Of a stretch of 64,000 nucleotides of DNA, positions 7,018 through 15,967 are shown one piece after another (within the stretch, counting starts at the first letter, position 1; each line of letters opens with the position of its first letter). Source of the DNA: Streptomyces lincolnensis (lineage in GTDB: Bacteria > Actinomycetota > Actinomycetes > Streptomycetales > Streptomycetaceae); NCBI RefSeq assembly GCF_021173675.1, contig NZ_JAIHON010000017.1:118426-182425 (forward strand), given 5' to 3'. The position numbers were made by a program, and so were the translations under genes. A model generated the notes under the pieces. That model did not search any database, was not told the DNA's origin, and saw nothing but the letters and a program-made list of their open reading frames with translations.

Positions 7018-8433
7018 TCAGGCCGTCGCGCCCGCCGCCTTGGCCGCCTCCCGCACCGCACCGGCCACCGCGCCCGCGACCTTGTCGTTGAAGACGCTCG
7101 GGATGATGTAGTTCGGGTTCAGCTCGTCCTCGGTGACCACGTCGGCGAGGGCCTTCGCCGCCGCGATCATCATCTCGGTGTTGACCGTGCGGGACTGCGC
7201 GTCCAGCAGACCGCGGAAGACACCCGGGAAGACCAGCACGTTGTTGATCTGGTTCGGGAAGTCGGAGCGGCCGGTGGCCACGACGGCCGCGGTCTGGCGG
7301 GCGATCGCCGGGTCGACCTCGGGGTCGGGGTTCGCGAGCGCGAACACGATGGCGTCGTCGGCCATGGCGGCCACGTCGTCGCCGTCGAGCACGTTGGGAG
7401 CCGAGACGCCGATGAAGACGTCCGCGCCGCGCACCGCTTCCTTGAGCGTGCCGGTGAGGCCCTCGGGGTTGGTGTTGTCGGCGATCCAGCGCAGCGGCGA
7501 GTCCGCGGCGGCGTCGACGAGGTCCTCGCGGCCGGCGTGCACGACGCCATGGATGTCGGCGACGACGGCGTTCTTCACGCCCGCGGCGATCAGCAGCTTG
7601 AGGATGGCCGTACCGGCCGCGCCGGCGCCGGACATGACGACCCGGATGTTCTCGATCTCCTTGCCGGCCACGCGAAGCGCGTTGGTCAGGGCCGCGAGGA
7701 CGACGATCGCCGTGCCGTGCTGGTCGTCGTGGAAGACGGGGATGTCGAGGGCCTCACGCAGCCGGGCCTCGATCTCGAAGCAGCGGGGCGCGGAGATGTC
7801 CTCCAGGTTGATGCCCGCGAAGCCGGGGGCGATCGCCTTCACGATCTCGACGATCGCGTCGGTGTCCTGGGTGTCCAGGCACAGCGGCCAGGCGTCGATG
7901 CCGGCGAACCGCTTGAAGAGGGCCGCCTTGCCCTCCATGACCGGCAGCGCGGCCTTGGGGCCGATGTTGCCGAGGCCCAGCACGGCGGAGCCGTCCGTCA
8001 CGACCGCAACGGAGTTGCGCTTGATGGTGAGGCGGCGCGCGTCCTCGGGGTTCTCGGCGATCGCCATGCAGACGCGGGCCACACCCGGCGTGTAGATCAT
8101 CGAGAGATCGTCACGGTTGCGGATGGGGTGCTTGGACTGCATCTCGATCTTGCCGCCGAGGTGCATGAGGAACGTACGGTCGGAGACCTTGCCGAGGGTG
8201 ACGCCCTCGATGCCACGCAGCTGCTCGACGATCTCGTCCGCGTGCGACGTGGAGGTCGCCGCGATGGTGACGTCGATACGAAGCTTCTCGTGGCCGGACG
8301 CGGTCACGTCGAGGCCGGTCACCGAGCCTCCGTGGGACTCCACGGCCCCGGTGAGCTGCGAGACCGCGGTTCCGCTCGCGGGCACCTCCAGCCGGACCGT
8401 CATCGAGTAGGAGACGCTGGGCGCCGTTGCCAT
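7018..8433 (-). CDS. NAD-type malic enzyme with N-terminal ACT domain
   Basis: Cytoplasmic malate dehydrogenase (oxaloacetate-decarboxylating), 471 aa, converting malate to pyruvate and CO2. The first 80 residues form an ACT-like regulatory domain. The catalytic core begins with SMIYTPGVARVC. It contains GLGNIGPKAALPVMEGK, the metal-binding NLEDISAPRCFEIE and VFHDDQHGTA motifs, and a Rossmann region GAGAAGTAILKLL. In S. coelicolor the corresponding enzyme was described as NAD-dependent; cofactor use here is inferred from that. No PTA domain is fused. The ATG at 8433 is the natural start. Confidence 0.95.
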   Translation of the reverse strand: MATAPSVSYSMTVRLEVPASGTAVSQLTGAVESHGGSVTGLDVTASGHEKLRIDVTIAATSTSHADEIVEQLRGIEGVTLGKVSDRTFLMHLGGKIEMQSKHPIRNRDDLSMIYTPGVARVCMAIAENPEDARRLTIKRNSVAVVTDGSAVLGLGNIGPKAALPVMEGKAALFKRFAGIDAWPLCLDTQDTDAIVEIVKAIAPGFAGINLEDISAPRCFEIEARLREALDIPVFHDDQHGTAIVVLAALTNALRVAGKEIENIRVVMSGAGAAGTAILKLLIAAGVKNAVVADIHGVVHAGREDLVDAAADSPLRWIADNTNPEGLTGTLKEAVRGADVFIGVSAPNVLDGDDVAAMADDAIVFALANPDPEVDPAIARQTAAVVATGRSDFPNQINNVLVFPGVFRGLLDAQSRTVNTEMMIAAAKALADVVTEDELNPNYIIPSVFNDKVAGAVAGAVREAAKAAGATA

Positions 8434-8749
8434 GGCCGACTTCCTCTGCTTTCACCTGTGGTGCTGGATGCCGTCCGATCGTCGCACCTACCGTCGAGTA
8501 GGCGTTAGCCGGGTGGGGTTGCGAACGTTTTGTTCTCAACAAGAACTCGACAAGAAGAGGCCCGCGTCACCGTGTGACGCGGGCCTCTCTCGGTTCTGTG
8601 ACTCAGTTCAGTGACACCGACCCGCCATGCTCGCCTCGCGGCAAGTGGTCGCTCGTAGCGACGAAGGTTGGGCCCGGGGGCTTGGATCGGGCCGGTGTCA
8701 CACCCAGGCTAACAAACGGATCCCGTAAGGCCATTCCCTCACCGGGAGT
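8434..8749. other. Intergenic region between helicase and malic enzyme genes
   Basis: 316 bp. It holds the helicase terminator (8556-8588) and the upstream region of the malic enzyme gene. A short inverted repeat cctac-N5/6-gtagg occurs near 8489-8504. Nothing else was recognised. Confidence 0.4.
8556..8588 (-). terminator. Intrinsic terminator downstream of the HelD-type helicase
   Basis: A perfect 15-bp stem (8556-8570 with 8574-8588) with a 3-nt loop lies about 160 bp downstream of the leftward helicase stop and upstream of the malic enzyme start. Confidence 0.75.
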
Positions 8750-11149
8750 TCAATCTCTCAGCAGATCGGGAACCCCGTTCGCGTCCGGCTGGTCCCGGTC
8801 CCCCGAGACCACCGTGAGCTGCTGGGTCGCCCGGGTGAGGCCGACGTACAGCACCCTGAGGCCGGCCGGGGACTCGTCGGCGATCTCGGCCGGGGAGACG
8901 AGGACCGTGGCGTCGTACTCCAGTCCCTTGGCCTCCAGGCTGCCGAGGGCCACGACCCGGTCGCCGAGTCCGGTGAGCCAGCGCCTGGCCTCCTCGCGGC
9001 GGTTCATGGCGACGACGACGCCGACCGTGCCGTCGACGAGACCGAGGAGCCGGGCCGCTTCCGCACGGGTGGTCTCCGCGAGTGACTTCTGTACGACGGC
9101 GAAGCGCGGCCGGACGCCCGTGGACCGTACGGCCGACGGGGACTGGGCCCCCGGCATGGCCAGCGCCAGCACCTTGGCGGCCAGCTCGGCGATCTCGGCC
9201 GGGTTGCGGTAGTTCACGGTCAGCTGGAAGCGGCGCCGGGGCCGGGTGCCGAGGGCCTCGTCGCGGGCCTGGGCCGCCTCGTCGGGGTCGGACCAGGAGG
9301 ACTGGGCCGGATCGCCGACGACCGTCCAGGTGGCGTGTCGGCCGCGGCGGCCGATCATGCGCCACTGCATGGGCGTGACGTCCTGGGCCTCGTCGACGAT
9401 GACGTGTGCGTACTCGGTGCGCTCCTGGGCGAGCCGCTCGGCCCGCTCGCGCTGGGACTCCTCGCGGACCGGCATCAGCTCTTCGAGGCCGGTGAGCTGG
9501 TCGAGCGGGTCGAGGTCGCGCTTCCGGCGCGGGCGGGCCGGGGCGCCGAGGATCGCCTGGAGCTCGTCCAGCATGGCGATGTCGTGCACGGAGAGGCCCT
9601 CGCGCCGCAGCGAGCGGGCGACCTTGCGGACCTCGCCGGGGTTGAGGATGCGCCGCGCCCAGCGGCCGAGGCGCCGCTCGTCGGTCATCGCCGTGAGGAC
9701 GGCCCTCGGGGTCAGTTCCGGCCACCACGCGTCGAGGAAGGCGATGAAGCTGTCCTCGGAGGCGACGTCCTCGTCGAACGACGACCGCAGCTCGGCGGCC
9801 AGCTCCGGGTCGGTGTGCCGGGAGCCCGCCCCGGACTGCTCCCACAGGGCGTCCAGGAGCAGCTTGCGGGCCCGGGGGCGCAGCAGGTTGACGGGGGCGG
9901 TGCCGCTGAGCGCGGTGTGGCGGACACGTTCCAGCGCGGCCGCCTCCAGTTCGAGCCGGCGCCCGAAGGCGACCACCCGCAGGCGGGTGGGCGGACCCGC
10001 CGGCGCCTGGGGCCCGGTGTCGTCGTCCCCGAAGGCGAGCTGGCCCGAGGCGGTGCCGCCCGGGGAGGAGCCCGATGGGGAGGAGCCCGATTCCAGCGCC
10101 CCCCGGGCCGCCTTCCGCAGCACCTTCAGCATGCGGTACGACCCCTTGGCGCGGGCCACCGACGGGGAGTCGTACAGCGTGGCCTCGGCGCCGTCGACGA
10201 GCGAGCCGATGGCCCGGATGGCGACCTGGCCCTCCTCGCCGAGGGAGGGCAGCACGCCCTCGGTGTACGCCACCAGCAGCGGGGTCGGGGAGACGATGAG
10301 GATGCCGCCCGAGTAGCGGCGCCGGTCCTGGTAGAGCAGGTAGGCGGCGCGGTGCAGGGCGACGGCCGTCTTGCCGGTGCCGGGGCCGCCCTCGACGTAG
10401 GTCACGGAGGAGGCGGGGGCGCGGATGACGAGGTCCTGCTCGGCCTGGATGGAGGCGACGATGTCCCGCATGGTGTGGGTGCGGGCCTGGCCGAGGGCGG
10501 CCATCAGGGCGCCGTCGCCGATCACGGGCAGTTCGTGGCCGCCGAGAAAGGCCTTCAGCTCGGGGCGCATCAGGTCGTCCTCGACGCCGAGCACCCGGCG
10601 CCCCTTGGAGCGGATGACCCGACGGCGGACGACCCGGCCTGGGTCGACCGGGGTGGAGCGGTAGAACGGGGCGGCCGCCGGGGCCCGCCAGTCGATCACC
10701 AGCGGGGCGTAGTCCTGGTCGAGCACCCCGATCCGCCCGATGTGCAGGGTCTCGGCGATGTCGGCGGTGTTGTCCTCCCGCACGGCGCCCTCGGCGGGTT
10801 CCACGGCGGTGTAGGCGCCGTCGGGCCCCTTCTTGCCGTCCTTGCCGAGGAGCAGGTCGATCCGGCCGAAGAGGAAGTCCTCGAACTCGTTGTTCAGCCG
10901 GTTGAGGTGGACACCGGCCCGGAAGACCTGCGCGTCCCGCTCGGCGAGTGCGCCGGGCGTGCCGACCTGGCCGCGCTTGGCCGCGTCGTTCATGAGGAAC
11001 TCGGCCTCGTGGATCTTCTCCTCAAGCCGCCGGTACACCCGGTCCAGGTGTTCCTGTTCGACGCTGATCTCCCGCCCCCGCACGGAATCCTGGGTGGAGT
11101 CCTGTGCGGAGCCGTGAACCGCGGTTTCCTGCTGAGCCTGAGCGGCCAC
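8750..11149 (-). CDS. helD: HelD/HelR-type RNA polymerase-associated superfamily 1 ATPase
   Basis: Large UvrD-like ATPase (799 aa). The N-terminal 100 residues are a charged coiled-coil segment (EQEHLDRVYRRLEEKIHEAE), as in HelD, which inserts into RNA polymerase channels. Walker A (GGPGTGKTAVAL) is near residue 252, Walker B (VIVDEAQDVTPMQW) near 582, and the C-terminal motifs include VVGDPAQSSW and LRVLYVGLTRATQQL. HelD proteins release stalled polymerase from DNA, and the HelR subgroup displaces rifamycins. I found no rifamycin-associated palindrome upstream, so induction by rifamycin is not supported by the sequence. The central insert (residues about 340-390) is Gly/Ser/Pro-rich. The gene appears monocistronic. 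Confidence 0.88.
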   Translation of the reverse strand: MAAQAQQETAVHGSAQDSTQDSVRGREISVEQEHLDRVYRRLEEKIHEAEFLMNDAAKRGQVGTPGALAERDAQVFRAGVHLNRLNNEFEDFLFGRIDLLLGKDGKKGPDGAYTAVEPAEGAVREDNTADIAETLHIGRIGVLDQDYAPLVIDWRAPAAAPFYRSTPVDPGRVVRRRVIRSKGRRVLGVEDDLMRPELKAFLGGHELPVIGDGALMAALGQARTHTMRDIVASIQAEQDLVIRAPASSVTYVEGGPGTGKTAVALHRAAYLLYQDRRRYSGGILIVSPTPLLVAYTEGVLPSLGEEGQVAIRAIGSLVDGAEATLYDSPSVARAKGSYRMLKVLRKAARGALESGSSPSGSSPGGTASGQLAFGDDDTGPQAPAGPPTRLRVVAFGRRLELEAAALERVRHTALSGTAPVNLLRPRARKLLLDALWEQSGAGSRHTDPELAAELRSSFDEDVASEDSFIAFLDAWWPELTPRAVLTAMTDERRLGRWARRILNPGEVRKVARSLRREGLSVHDIAMLDELQAILGAPARPRRKRDLDPLDQLTGLEELMPVREESQRERAERLAQERTEYAHVIVDEAQDVTPMQWRMIGRRGRHATWTVVGDPAQSSWSDPDEAAQARDEALGTRPRRRFQLTVNYRNPAEIAELAAKVLALAMPGAQSPSAVRSTGVRPRFAVVQKSLAETTRAEAARLLGLVDGTVGVVVAMNRREEARRWLTGLGDRVVALGSLEAKGLEYDATVLVSPAEIADESPAGLRVLYVGLTRATQQLTVVSGDRDQPDANGVPDLLRD

Positions 11150-11231
11150 CGGGCCCCCTTCTGACGTGCTGGGCAGCCGTCAACCGTACGCGAAGGGGGG
11201 CCCGGGAAGCTATGTGTCCGCTCTCAGCGAT

Positions 11232-12068
11232 TCACACGTCGATCTGGGCGAGCTTCTTGCCCTCGAACGTCATGATCTCGATGTGGTCCAGCTGGCTCTT
11301 CTCCATGGCCACGCCCCCGCCGATGTACAGCGGGTTCTTGGCCTGCTCGGTCTTGGCGTCCGGGATGCCGTAGCCCCACTTGGGGACCGACCAGGAGGCG
11401 GCCGTCTCGCGCTCGCCGCTCTTGCTGACGAAGATCAGGGAGCACTTGAGCGGGCCCTTGACGCCCTTGAGCTCCAGCACGGAGTTGATGCCCCAGGCCT
11501 TCTCCTGCATGGCCACGGTGGCACTGACGTTCGTCGTGGCGTCGGTCACCGAGACCTTGTCGCCGGGGTTGATGTCCTCGAAGAGGTCCTTGGCGGGGTT
11601 CGCCGCCAAGGTCTCGCCGGACTTGGCACCGCCGCCCGAGTCGCCGCCGTTGGCCGCCACGGCCGCGAACGGGCCGCCGATGATCAGTACGGCCGCGGCC
11701 GCCACCATGTAGAAGCTGCGCCGGCGCTTCTGTGCGCGCTTCTCGGCGACGTCGTCCACCAGCTTGTTCACCAGCCGGGGGCTGGGCTTGGCGGAGAGCG
11801 ACTCGCCGATGGCGGGTGTGCCGGATCCGGGCAGGTCCGCGAGCGCGGCCAGCATCGGCTCCATGCCGGCGAGTTCGTCGAGTTGCTGGGCGCACCATTC
11901 GCAGGTGGCGAGATGGGCCTCGAAAGCGGTTGCCTCGGCGTCGTCGAGGATCCCGAGGGCGTAGGCGCCGACGGTCTCATGCTCACTCGGGCCCGGAGAT
12001 CCCATCATGGCTCCAGACATACCCGACCCACCTGTACCGAATCCCTGGTTTCCCCCGTAAACACTCAT
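11232..12068 (-). CDS. Zinc-binding (ZAS) anti-sigma factor, single-pass membrane protein
   Basis: 278-aa membrane anti-sigma factor. The cytoplasmic domain has HETVGAYALGILDDAE and the ZAS motif HLATCEWC (His-x3-Cys-x2-Cys), followed by a basic stretch EKRAQKRRRSF and one membrane helix (YMVAAAAVLIIGGPFAAVAA). The roughly 130-aa extracytoplasmic domain probably senses a signal; it has no recognised domain and contains a single Cys. The ATG at 12068 overlaps the sigma stop by one base (TGATG), so the pair is translationally coupled. An in-frame longer reading inside the sigma gene was rejected. It should sequester its cognate ECF sigma until released by proteolysis or a redox change. Confidence 0.92.
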   Translation of the reverse strand: MSVYGGNQGFGTGGSGMSGAMMGSPGPSEHETVGAYALGILDDAEATAFEAHLATCEWCAQQLDELAGMEPMLAALADLPGSGTPAIGESLSAKPSPRLVNKLVDDVAEKRAQKRRRSFYMVAAAAVLIIGGPFAAVAANGGDSGGGAKSGETLAANPAKDLFEDINPGDKVSVTDATTNVSATVAMQEKAWGINSVLELKGVKGPLKCSLIFVSKSGERETAASWSVPKWGYGIPDAKTEQAKNPLYIGGGVAMEKSQLDHIEIMTFEGKKLAQIDV

Positions 12069-12589
12069 CACGCCGTCACCCCCCGCTCCTCCAGAGCCAG
12101 CTTCATCGAGCGCAGGGCGTAGAAGACCCTGGAGCGGACGGTTCCGCTGGGTATGCCCAGGGTTTCGGCCGCCTCGTTGACGGTACGCCCCTTGAAATAC
12201 GTCTCGACGAGCACCTCCCGGTGTGCCGGGGTCAGGTCGTCGAGCGCATCGGACAGCGTCATCAGCCACAGCGCCTTGTCGATCTCGTCCTCCGCGGGGA
12301 TGACCTCCAGCGGCGACGGGTCGACCTCCTGCGGCCGGGCCTGCCGGCTGCGGTGGCCGTCGATGACGATGCGGCGTGCGACCGTCACCAGCCAGGGGCG
12401 TACCGATCCGGTCGCTCGATTGAGCTGGCCGGCGTTCTTCCAGGCACGGATGAGTGTCTCCTGCACCACGTCCTCGGCTCTCTGCCGGTCGCCGGCGACA
12501 AGACGGAGGACGTACGCAAGGAGGGGTCCGGCGTGCTCTCTGTACAGCGCACGCATCAGCTCCTCATCTGGTTCCGAGGGCTGGGACAT
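12068..12589 (-). CDS. ECF-type RNA polymerase sigma factor
   Basis: Region 2 (LMRALYREHAGPLLAYVLRL with AEDVVQETLIRAWKN) and region 4 (ALDDLTPAHREVLVETYFKG, then a helix-turn-helix with LGIPSGTVRSRVFYALRSMK) are both present in a 173-aa protein of normal ECF length. I chose ATG 12589 (MSQPSEPDEEL) with GAGGG upstream. In-frame starts at GTG 12625, about GTG 12649 or ATG 12766 would add poorly conserved Arg/Gly-rich sequence. It is cotranscribed with the ZAS anti-sigma gene that overlaps its stop. ECF factors of this kind usually drive their own promoter; I could not identify the -35/-10 pair with confidence. Confidence 0.9.
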   Translation of the reverse strand: MSQPSEPDEELMRALYREHAGPLLAYVLRLVAGDRQRAEDVVQETLIRAWKNAGQLNRATGSVRPWLVTVARRIVIDGHRSRQARPQEVDPSPLEVIPAEDEIDKALWLMTLSDALDDLTPAHREVLVETYFKGRTVNEAAETLGIPSGTVRSRVFYALRSMKLALEERGVTA

Positions 12590-12908
12590 GCGATGTCGGG
12601 CCCTCGATCCACGTTCATTGGCCACGACGGAATCCTTGCGCACGCCCACCTCCGATGTCCGGGGGTTCCCCCAGTCGGTCGCTCCTCCACGGGTACGGAC
12701 GCGGGCAGTTGTGTGTTCAAAGTCGCGCGACAGTTTTCCTGTGGGTGTCGTGACGAGGCCGGACATGACAGCACATTCCCGCCGCGTGATCTTTACATTT
12801 TCGCCACATCGACAAAATCAAGCCAGCTGCCCGGAGCGGCCGGAAAGTAAACGGCGTGTAATCGAAATCACTTCGACAGCCCCTCCACAGAAGGGACATA
12901 ACGCTCTC

Positions 12909-13502
12909 TCAGGCGCGGGCGAGGGCCGCCCGACGCCGGTGCCGGGCCACCCTTTCGCGGTTTCCGCAGACCTCACTGGAGCACCAACGCCTCCTGCGTC
13001 CCCGTGAGGTGTCGAGATAGACGATCGGGCAGTTGTCCCCCTCGCACTGCCTGAGCCCCGCTCGGGCGACCGGGTCGGTGAGCAGTTCCACGACGTCCCG
13101 GGCGACGGCGGCGAGCAGCGCCTCGCACCCCGGCGGACCGGCCAACTCCCGCACCAGCGCGCCGTCCTCACCGGGCACGGCCCGTGGCGCCGGCGGCGCG
13201 GCACGGGCGATCTCGTTGACCCGCGCCAGCGCGACGTCGTACGGCCGGCCCTCCGGCGCGAGTCCGCCGGGCACCAATTGTCCGATACGGCCGCGCAGTT
13301 CGCGGAATCCGACGAGCCAGGAGGCGTCGGCGTGGGTCAGTGGGGTGCCCGCCGGGACGAGTCCCGAACCGGTGATCCAGGCGCACAGCACCGTGACGGA
13401 GTCGAGGCGTTCGACGGGGTGAGTGGTCGCGAGGAGATCCAGACAGGTCCGCCCGGAGTCGAACCGCAGCTCGTACGCGACCGTGGCCGTACCCAATGCC
13501 AT
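12909..13502 (-). CDS. CGNR zinc-finger (ABATE-domain) putative transcription regulator
   Basis: 197 aa. The N-terminal two thirds (FDSGRTCLDLLATTHP and following helices) match the ABATE/DUF1470 domain, proposed to sense stress or ligands. The C-terminus is a CGNR zinc finger: C-x4-C in QCEGDNCPIVYLD, then RRWCSSEVCGNRERVARHR, which probably binds DNA. The start ATG 13502 faces the divergent DUF1772 gene across 207 bp, so it may regulate that neighbour. Its target is unknown. Confidence 0.9.
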   Translation of the reverse strand: MALGTATVAYELRFDSGRTCLDLLATTHPVERLDSVTVLCAWITGSGLVPAGTPLTHADASWLVGFRELRGRIGQLVPGGLAPEGRPYDVALARVNEIARAAPPAPRAVPGEDGALVRELAGPPGCEALLAAVARDVVELLTDPVARAGLRQCEGDNCPIVYLDTSRGRRRRWCSSEVCGNRERVARHRRRAALARA

Positions 13503-13709
13503 GTGCCTGTCACCGCCTAGAGGTCACCCCGGGAGGGCGGGGTGGGTGAGATGCCAGTGAGGAGGGCTGGTGAACCGTTCCCTCTAACAGTGCCTGCCCG
13601 CTCTCGCGGCCGGAACCCCTCGTACGGGCGGACGGCTGTGGACGCCCGCGTATGCGGGCGCGAGCGTCGGCCATGTTCCGGCGGCCGGCCCGGTCCTTGA
13701 CTGAAGGAC

Positions 13710-14285
13710 ATGACACAGCAGAAGAACAGCACCGCCGGAGGCGTTCTGGGCGTGGCCACGGTCGCCACGGGCCTGATCGCCGGAACCTTCTACATCTTCG
13801 TCCTCGCCGTGATGCCGGCCCTGGCGCGCAGCGACGACCGGGTCTTCGTCCAGGTCATGCGGGACATCGACGACGTGATCCAGAACCCGGCCTTCCTGCT
13901 GACCTTCAACGGCGCCCTCCTACTGACGGCGATCACCACCTGGCAGTCCCGCGGCACGCCCCACCTGCGCTGGGCCGCGGCCGCGTTCGTCGCCTACGCC
14001 CTGGGCTTCCTCGTCACCGTCGCGTTCAACATCCCCCTCAACAACGACCTGCACGCCACCGGTGACCCGACGGCCCTCCGCGAGGCCTACGAGGACCCCT
14101 GGGTCGCGTGGAACGCGGTAAGGGCACTGCTCTCGACGGTGGCACTGGGGTGCCTGGCACGGGCACTGATGCTGCACGGCGGTTCGCAACGCGGTTCGGA
14201 TGCAGGCGCCGGTCCGGACGACCTCAACACCCTCCCGCGCAATCCCCTCACCGGCCCGGACAATCCCAGCCCGTCCGGCGCTTGA
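13710..14285 (+). CDS. DUF1772 (anthrone oxygenase-like) membrane protein
   Basis: 191-aa integral membrane protein with about four helices: residues 10-35, 58-78, 85-108 and 135-155. The helix-3 region ends in FNIPLNNDLHA, and PWVAWNAVRALLSTVAL is characteristic of DUF1772. Some family members are linked to anthrone or noranthrone oxidation; the role here is unknown. The start is ATG 13710, with an AAGGA ribosome site. The last 15 residues (RNPLTGPDNPSPSGA) and the TGA stop are encoded by the first copy of a 165-bp tandem repeat, so the native C-terminus has apparently been replaced or extended. Confidence 0.85.
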   Translation: MTQQKNSTAGGVLGVATVATGLIAGTFYIFVLAVMPALARSDDRVFVQVMRDIDDVIQNPAFLLTFNGALLLTAITTWQSRGTPHLRWAAAAFVAYALGFLVTVAFNIPLNNDLHATGDPTALREAYEDPWVAWNAVRALLSTVALGCLARALMLHGGSQRGSDAGAGPDDLNTLPRNPLTGPDNPSPSGA

Positions 14286-14685
14286 GGACGAGGCCCCTTC
14301 AGGGCCGACAGCGGGGGCCTGGGGGCGGCAGCCCCCGGACACGGTCACCCAGACGGCGGTTGGGCTTCCGACGCCGATCAGGACCACCTCGGCGCCACCC
14401 CGCGCAATCCCCTCACCGGCCCGGACAATCCCAGCCCGTCCGGCGCTTGAGGACGAGGCCCCTTCAGGGCCGACAGCGGGGGCCTGGGGGCGGCAGCCCC
14501 CAGATACGGTCACCCAGACGGCGGTTGGGCTTCCGACGCCGATCAGGACCACCTCGGCGCCACCCCGCGCAATCCCCTCACCGGCCCGGACAATCCCAGC
14601 CCGTCCGGCGCTTGAGGACGAGGCCCCTTCAGGGCCGACAGCGGGGGTCCGGGGGCGGCAGCCCCCAGATACGGTCACCCAGACG
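14241..14685. repeat. 165-bp tandem repeat (about 2.7 copies) built on a dispersed GC-rich element
   Basis: Units begin at 14241, 14406 and 14571. Each contains cagcccgtccggcgcttgag, then aggccccttcagggcc and the hairpin ctgggggcggcagcccccag or its near variant. The same core recurs at 42.8 and 51.2 kb. The array fills the space between the convergent DUF1772 and nnaR genes, and its hairpins could terminate both. Copies differ at only a few positions. Confidence 0.92.
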
Positions 14686-14697
14686 CCGGGTGGCTTC

Positions 14698-15849
14698 TCA
14701 CGTGTCGGAATACTTCGCGTCGGCCGCCGGGTCCAGCGCCAGCCGGTACCCCCGCTTCACCACCGTCTGGATCAGCTTCGGCGCCCCCAGGGCGGTCCGC
14801 AGCCGAGCCATCGCCGTCTCCACGGCGTGCTCGTCCTTCCCGGCACCCGGCAGCGCCCGCAGCAGGTCGGACCGCGGCACGACCCACCCTGGTCGCCGGG
14901 ACAGCGCGCGCAGCAACGACATCCCGGCGGGCGGCACGGGCTTGAGCTCCCCGTCCACCAGCACCGCGTGCCCGCGGATCTCCACCCGGTGCCCCGCGAT
15001 CGGCAACGACCGCGCCCGTCCGGGCAGTTCCTGGCACAGCAGCTGCACCAGCGGCCCGAGCCGGAACCGCTCCGGCGAGACCGTGTCGACACCGCGGGCC
15101 TGGAGCGGCAGCGCGGTGACCGGCCCGACACAGGCGGGCAGGACATCGTGGTTGAGGGCGGCCAGCAGCTCGGGCAGCAGCCCGCGGTCCTCGGCCCGCG
15201 ACAGCAGCGACGCCGCCGCCGGGGCACTGGTGAAGGTGAGCGCGTCCAGGCCCCGGGAGACGGCCGCGTCCAGCATCCGGTCCACCGGCCCGATGTCCTC
15301 CGGCGGCAGCCACCGGTAGACGGGGATCCCGAGCACCTCCGCTCCCGCGGCGCGCAGGGCCTCCACGAACCCGGGCAGCGGCTCGCCGTGCAGCTGTACG
15401 GCGACCCGACGGCCCTCGACGCCCTCTTCCAGGAGCCGGTCGAGCACCTCGGCCATGGACTCCGACGACGGCGACCACTCCTCGGTGAGGCCGGCCGCGC
15501 GTACGGCGCCCTTGACCTTGGGGCCGCGGGCGAGCAGTTCCACCCCGCGCAGCCGGGTCAGCAGGTCCTCGCCGAGTCCCCAGCCGTCGGCGGCCTCGAC
15601 CCAGCCGCGGAAGCCGATCGCGGTCGTGGCGACCACCACGTCGGGCGCCTGGTCGATGACCTGCTTGGTGGCGGCGAGCAGTTCGCTGTCGTCGCTGAGC
15701 GGCACGATGCGCAGAGCGGGGGCATGCAGCACGGCGGCGCCGCGACGCTGAAGCAGCGCGCCCAGTTCGTCGGCCCGGCGCGCGGCGGTGACACCCACGG
15801 TGAACCCCGCGAGGGGTCCGTGGTCCGGTCGCTGTTGTTCGTCGTACAT
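14698..15849 (-). CDS. nnaR: Uroporphyrinogen-III synthase-like regulator with C-terminal winged helix (NnaR type)
   Basis: 383-aa fusion. Residues about 12-260 resemble HemD (GVTAARRADELGALLQRRGA; FTSAPAAASLLSRAEDRGLL). Residues about 285-375 form an OmpR-type winged helix (LVDGELKPVPPAGMSLLRAL, ending VKRGYRLALDP). In Streptomyces and Mycobacterium this architecture is NnaR, which works with GlnR on nitrate and nitrite assimilation genes. Adjacent narK supports this. Whether the HemD part is enzymatic is uncertain; siroheme sensing is a plausible inference because nitrite reductase needs siroheme. The start is ATG 15849. Confidence 0.88.
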   Translation of the reverse strand: MYDEQQRPDHGPLAGFTVGVTAARRADELGALLQRRGAAVLHAPALRIVPLSDDSELLAATKQVIDQAPDVVVATTAIGFRGWVEAADGWGLGEDLLTRLRGVELLARGPKVKGAVRAAGLTEEWSPSSESMAEVLDRLLEEGVEGRRVAVQLHGEPLPGFVEALRAAGAEVLGIPVYRWLPPEDIGPVDRMLDAAVSRGLDALTFTSAPAAASLLSRAEDRGLLPELLAALNHDVLPACVGPVTALPLQARGVDTVSPERFRLGPLVQLLCQELPGRARSLPIAGHRVEIRGHAVLVDGELKPVPPAGMSLLRALSRRPGWVVPRSDLLRALPGAGKDEHAVETAMARLRTALGAPKLIQTVVKRGYRLALDPAADAKYSDT

Positions 15850-15909
15850 AACTTCTCGTCCCGGAGTCGTTTTGCACCTACCCAGCAGGTGAGGGCACCA
15901 GCATGCCGA

Positions 15910-15943
15910 CCGAGCCTGTCAACGGCTCGTGACAGGCTCGGTT
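15910..15943 (-). terminator. Terminator hairpin between narK and nnaR
   Basis: A perfect 13-bp stem (15910-15922 with 15931-15943) with an 8-nt loop lies 25 bp past the narK stop. It suggests narK and nnaR are separate transcripts on the same strand. Confidence 0.7.
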
Positions 15944-15967
15944 CGGCTTCATGTCGCCAGTGTTACG

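Noticed and set aside
11150..11231. Rifamycin-associated palindrome upstream of the HelD-type gene
   Set aside because: No matching inverted repeat is present in the short upstream sequence.
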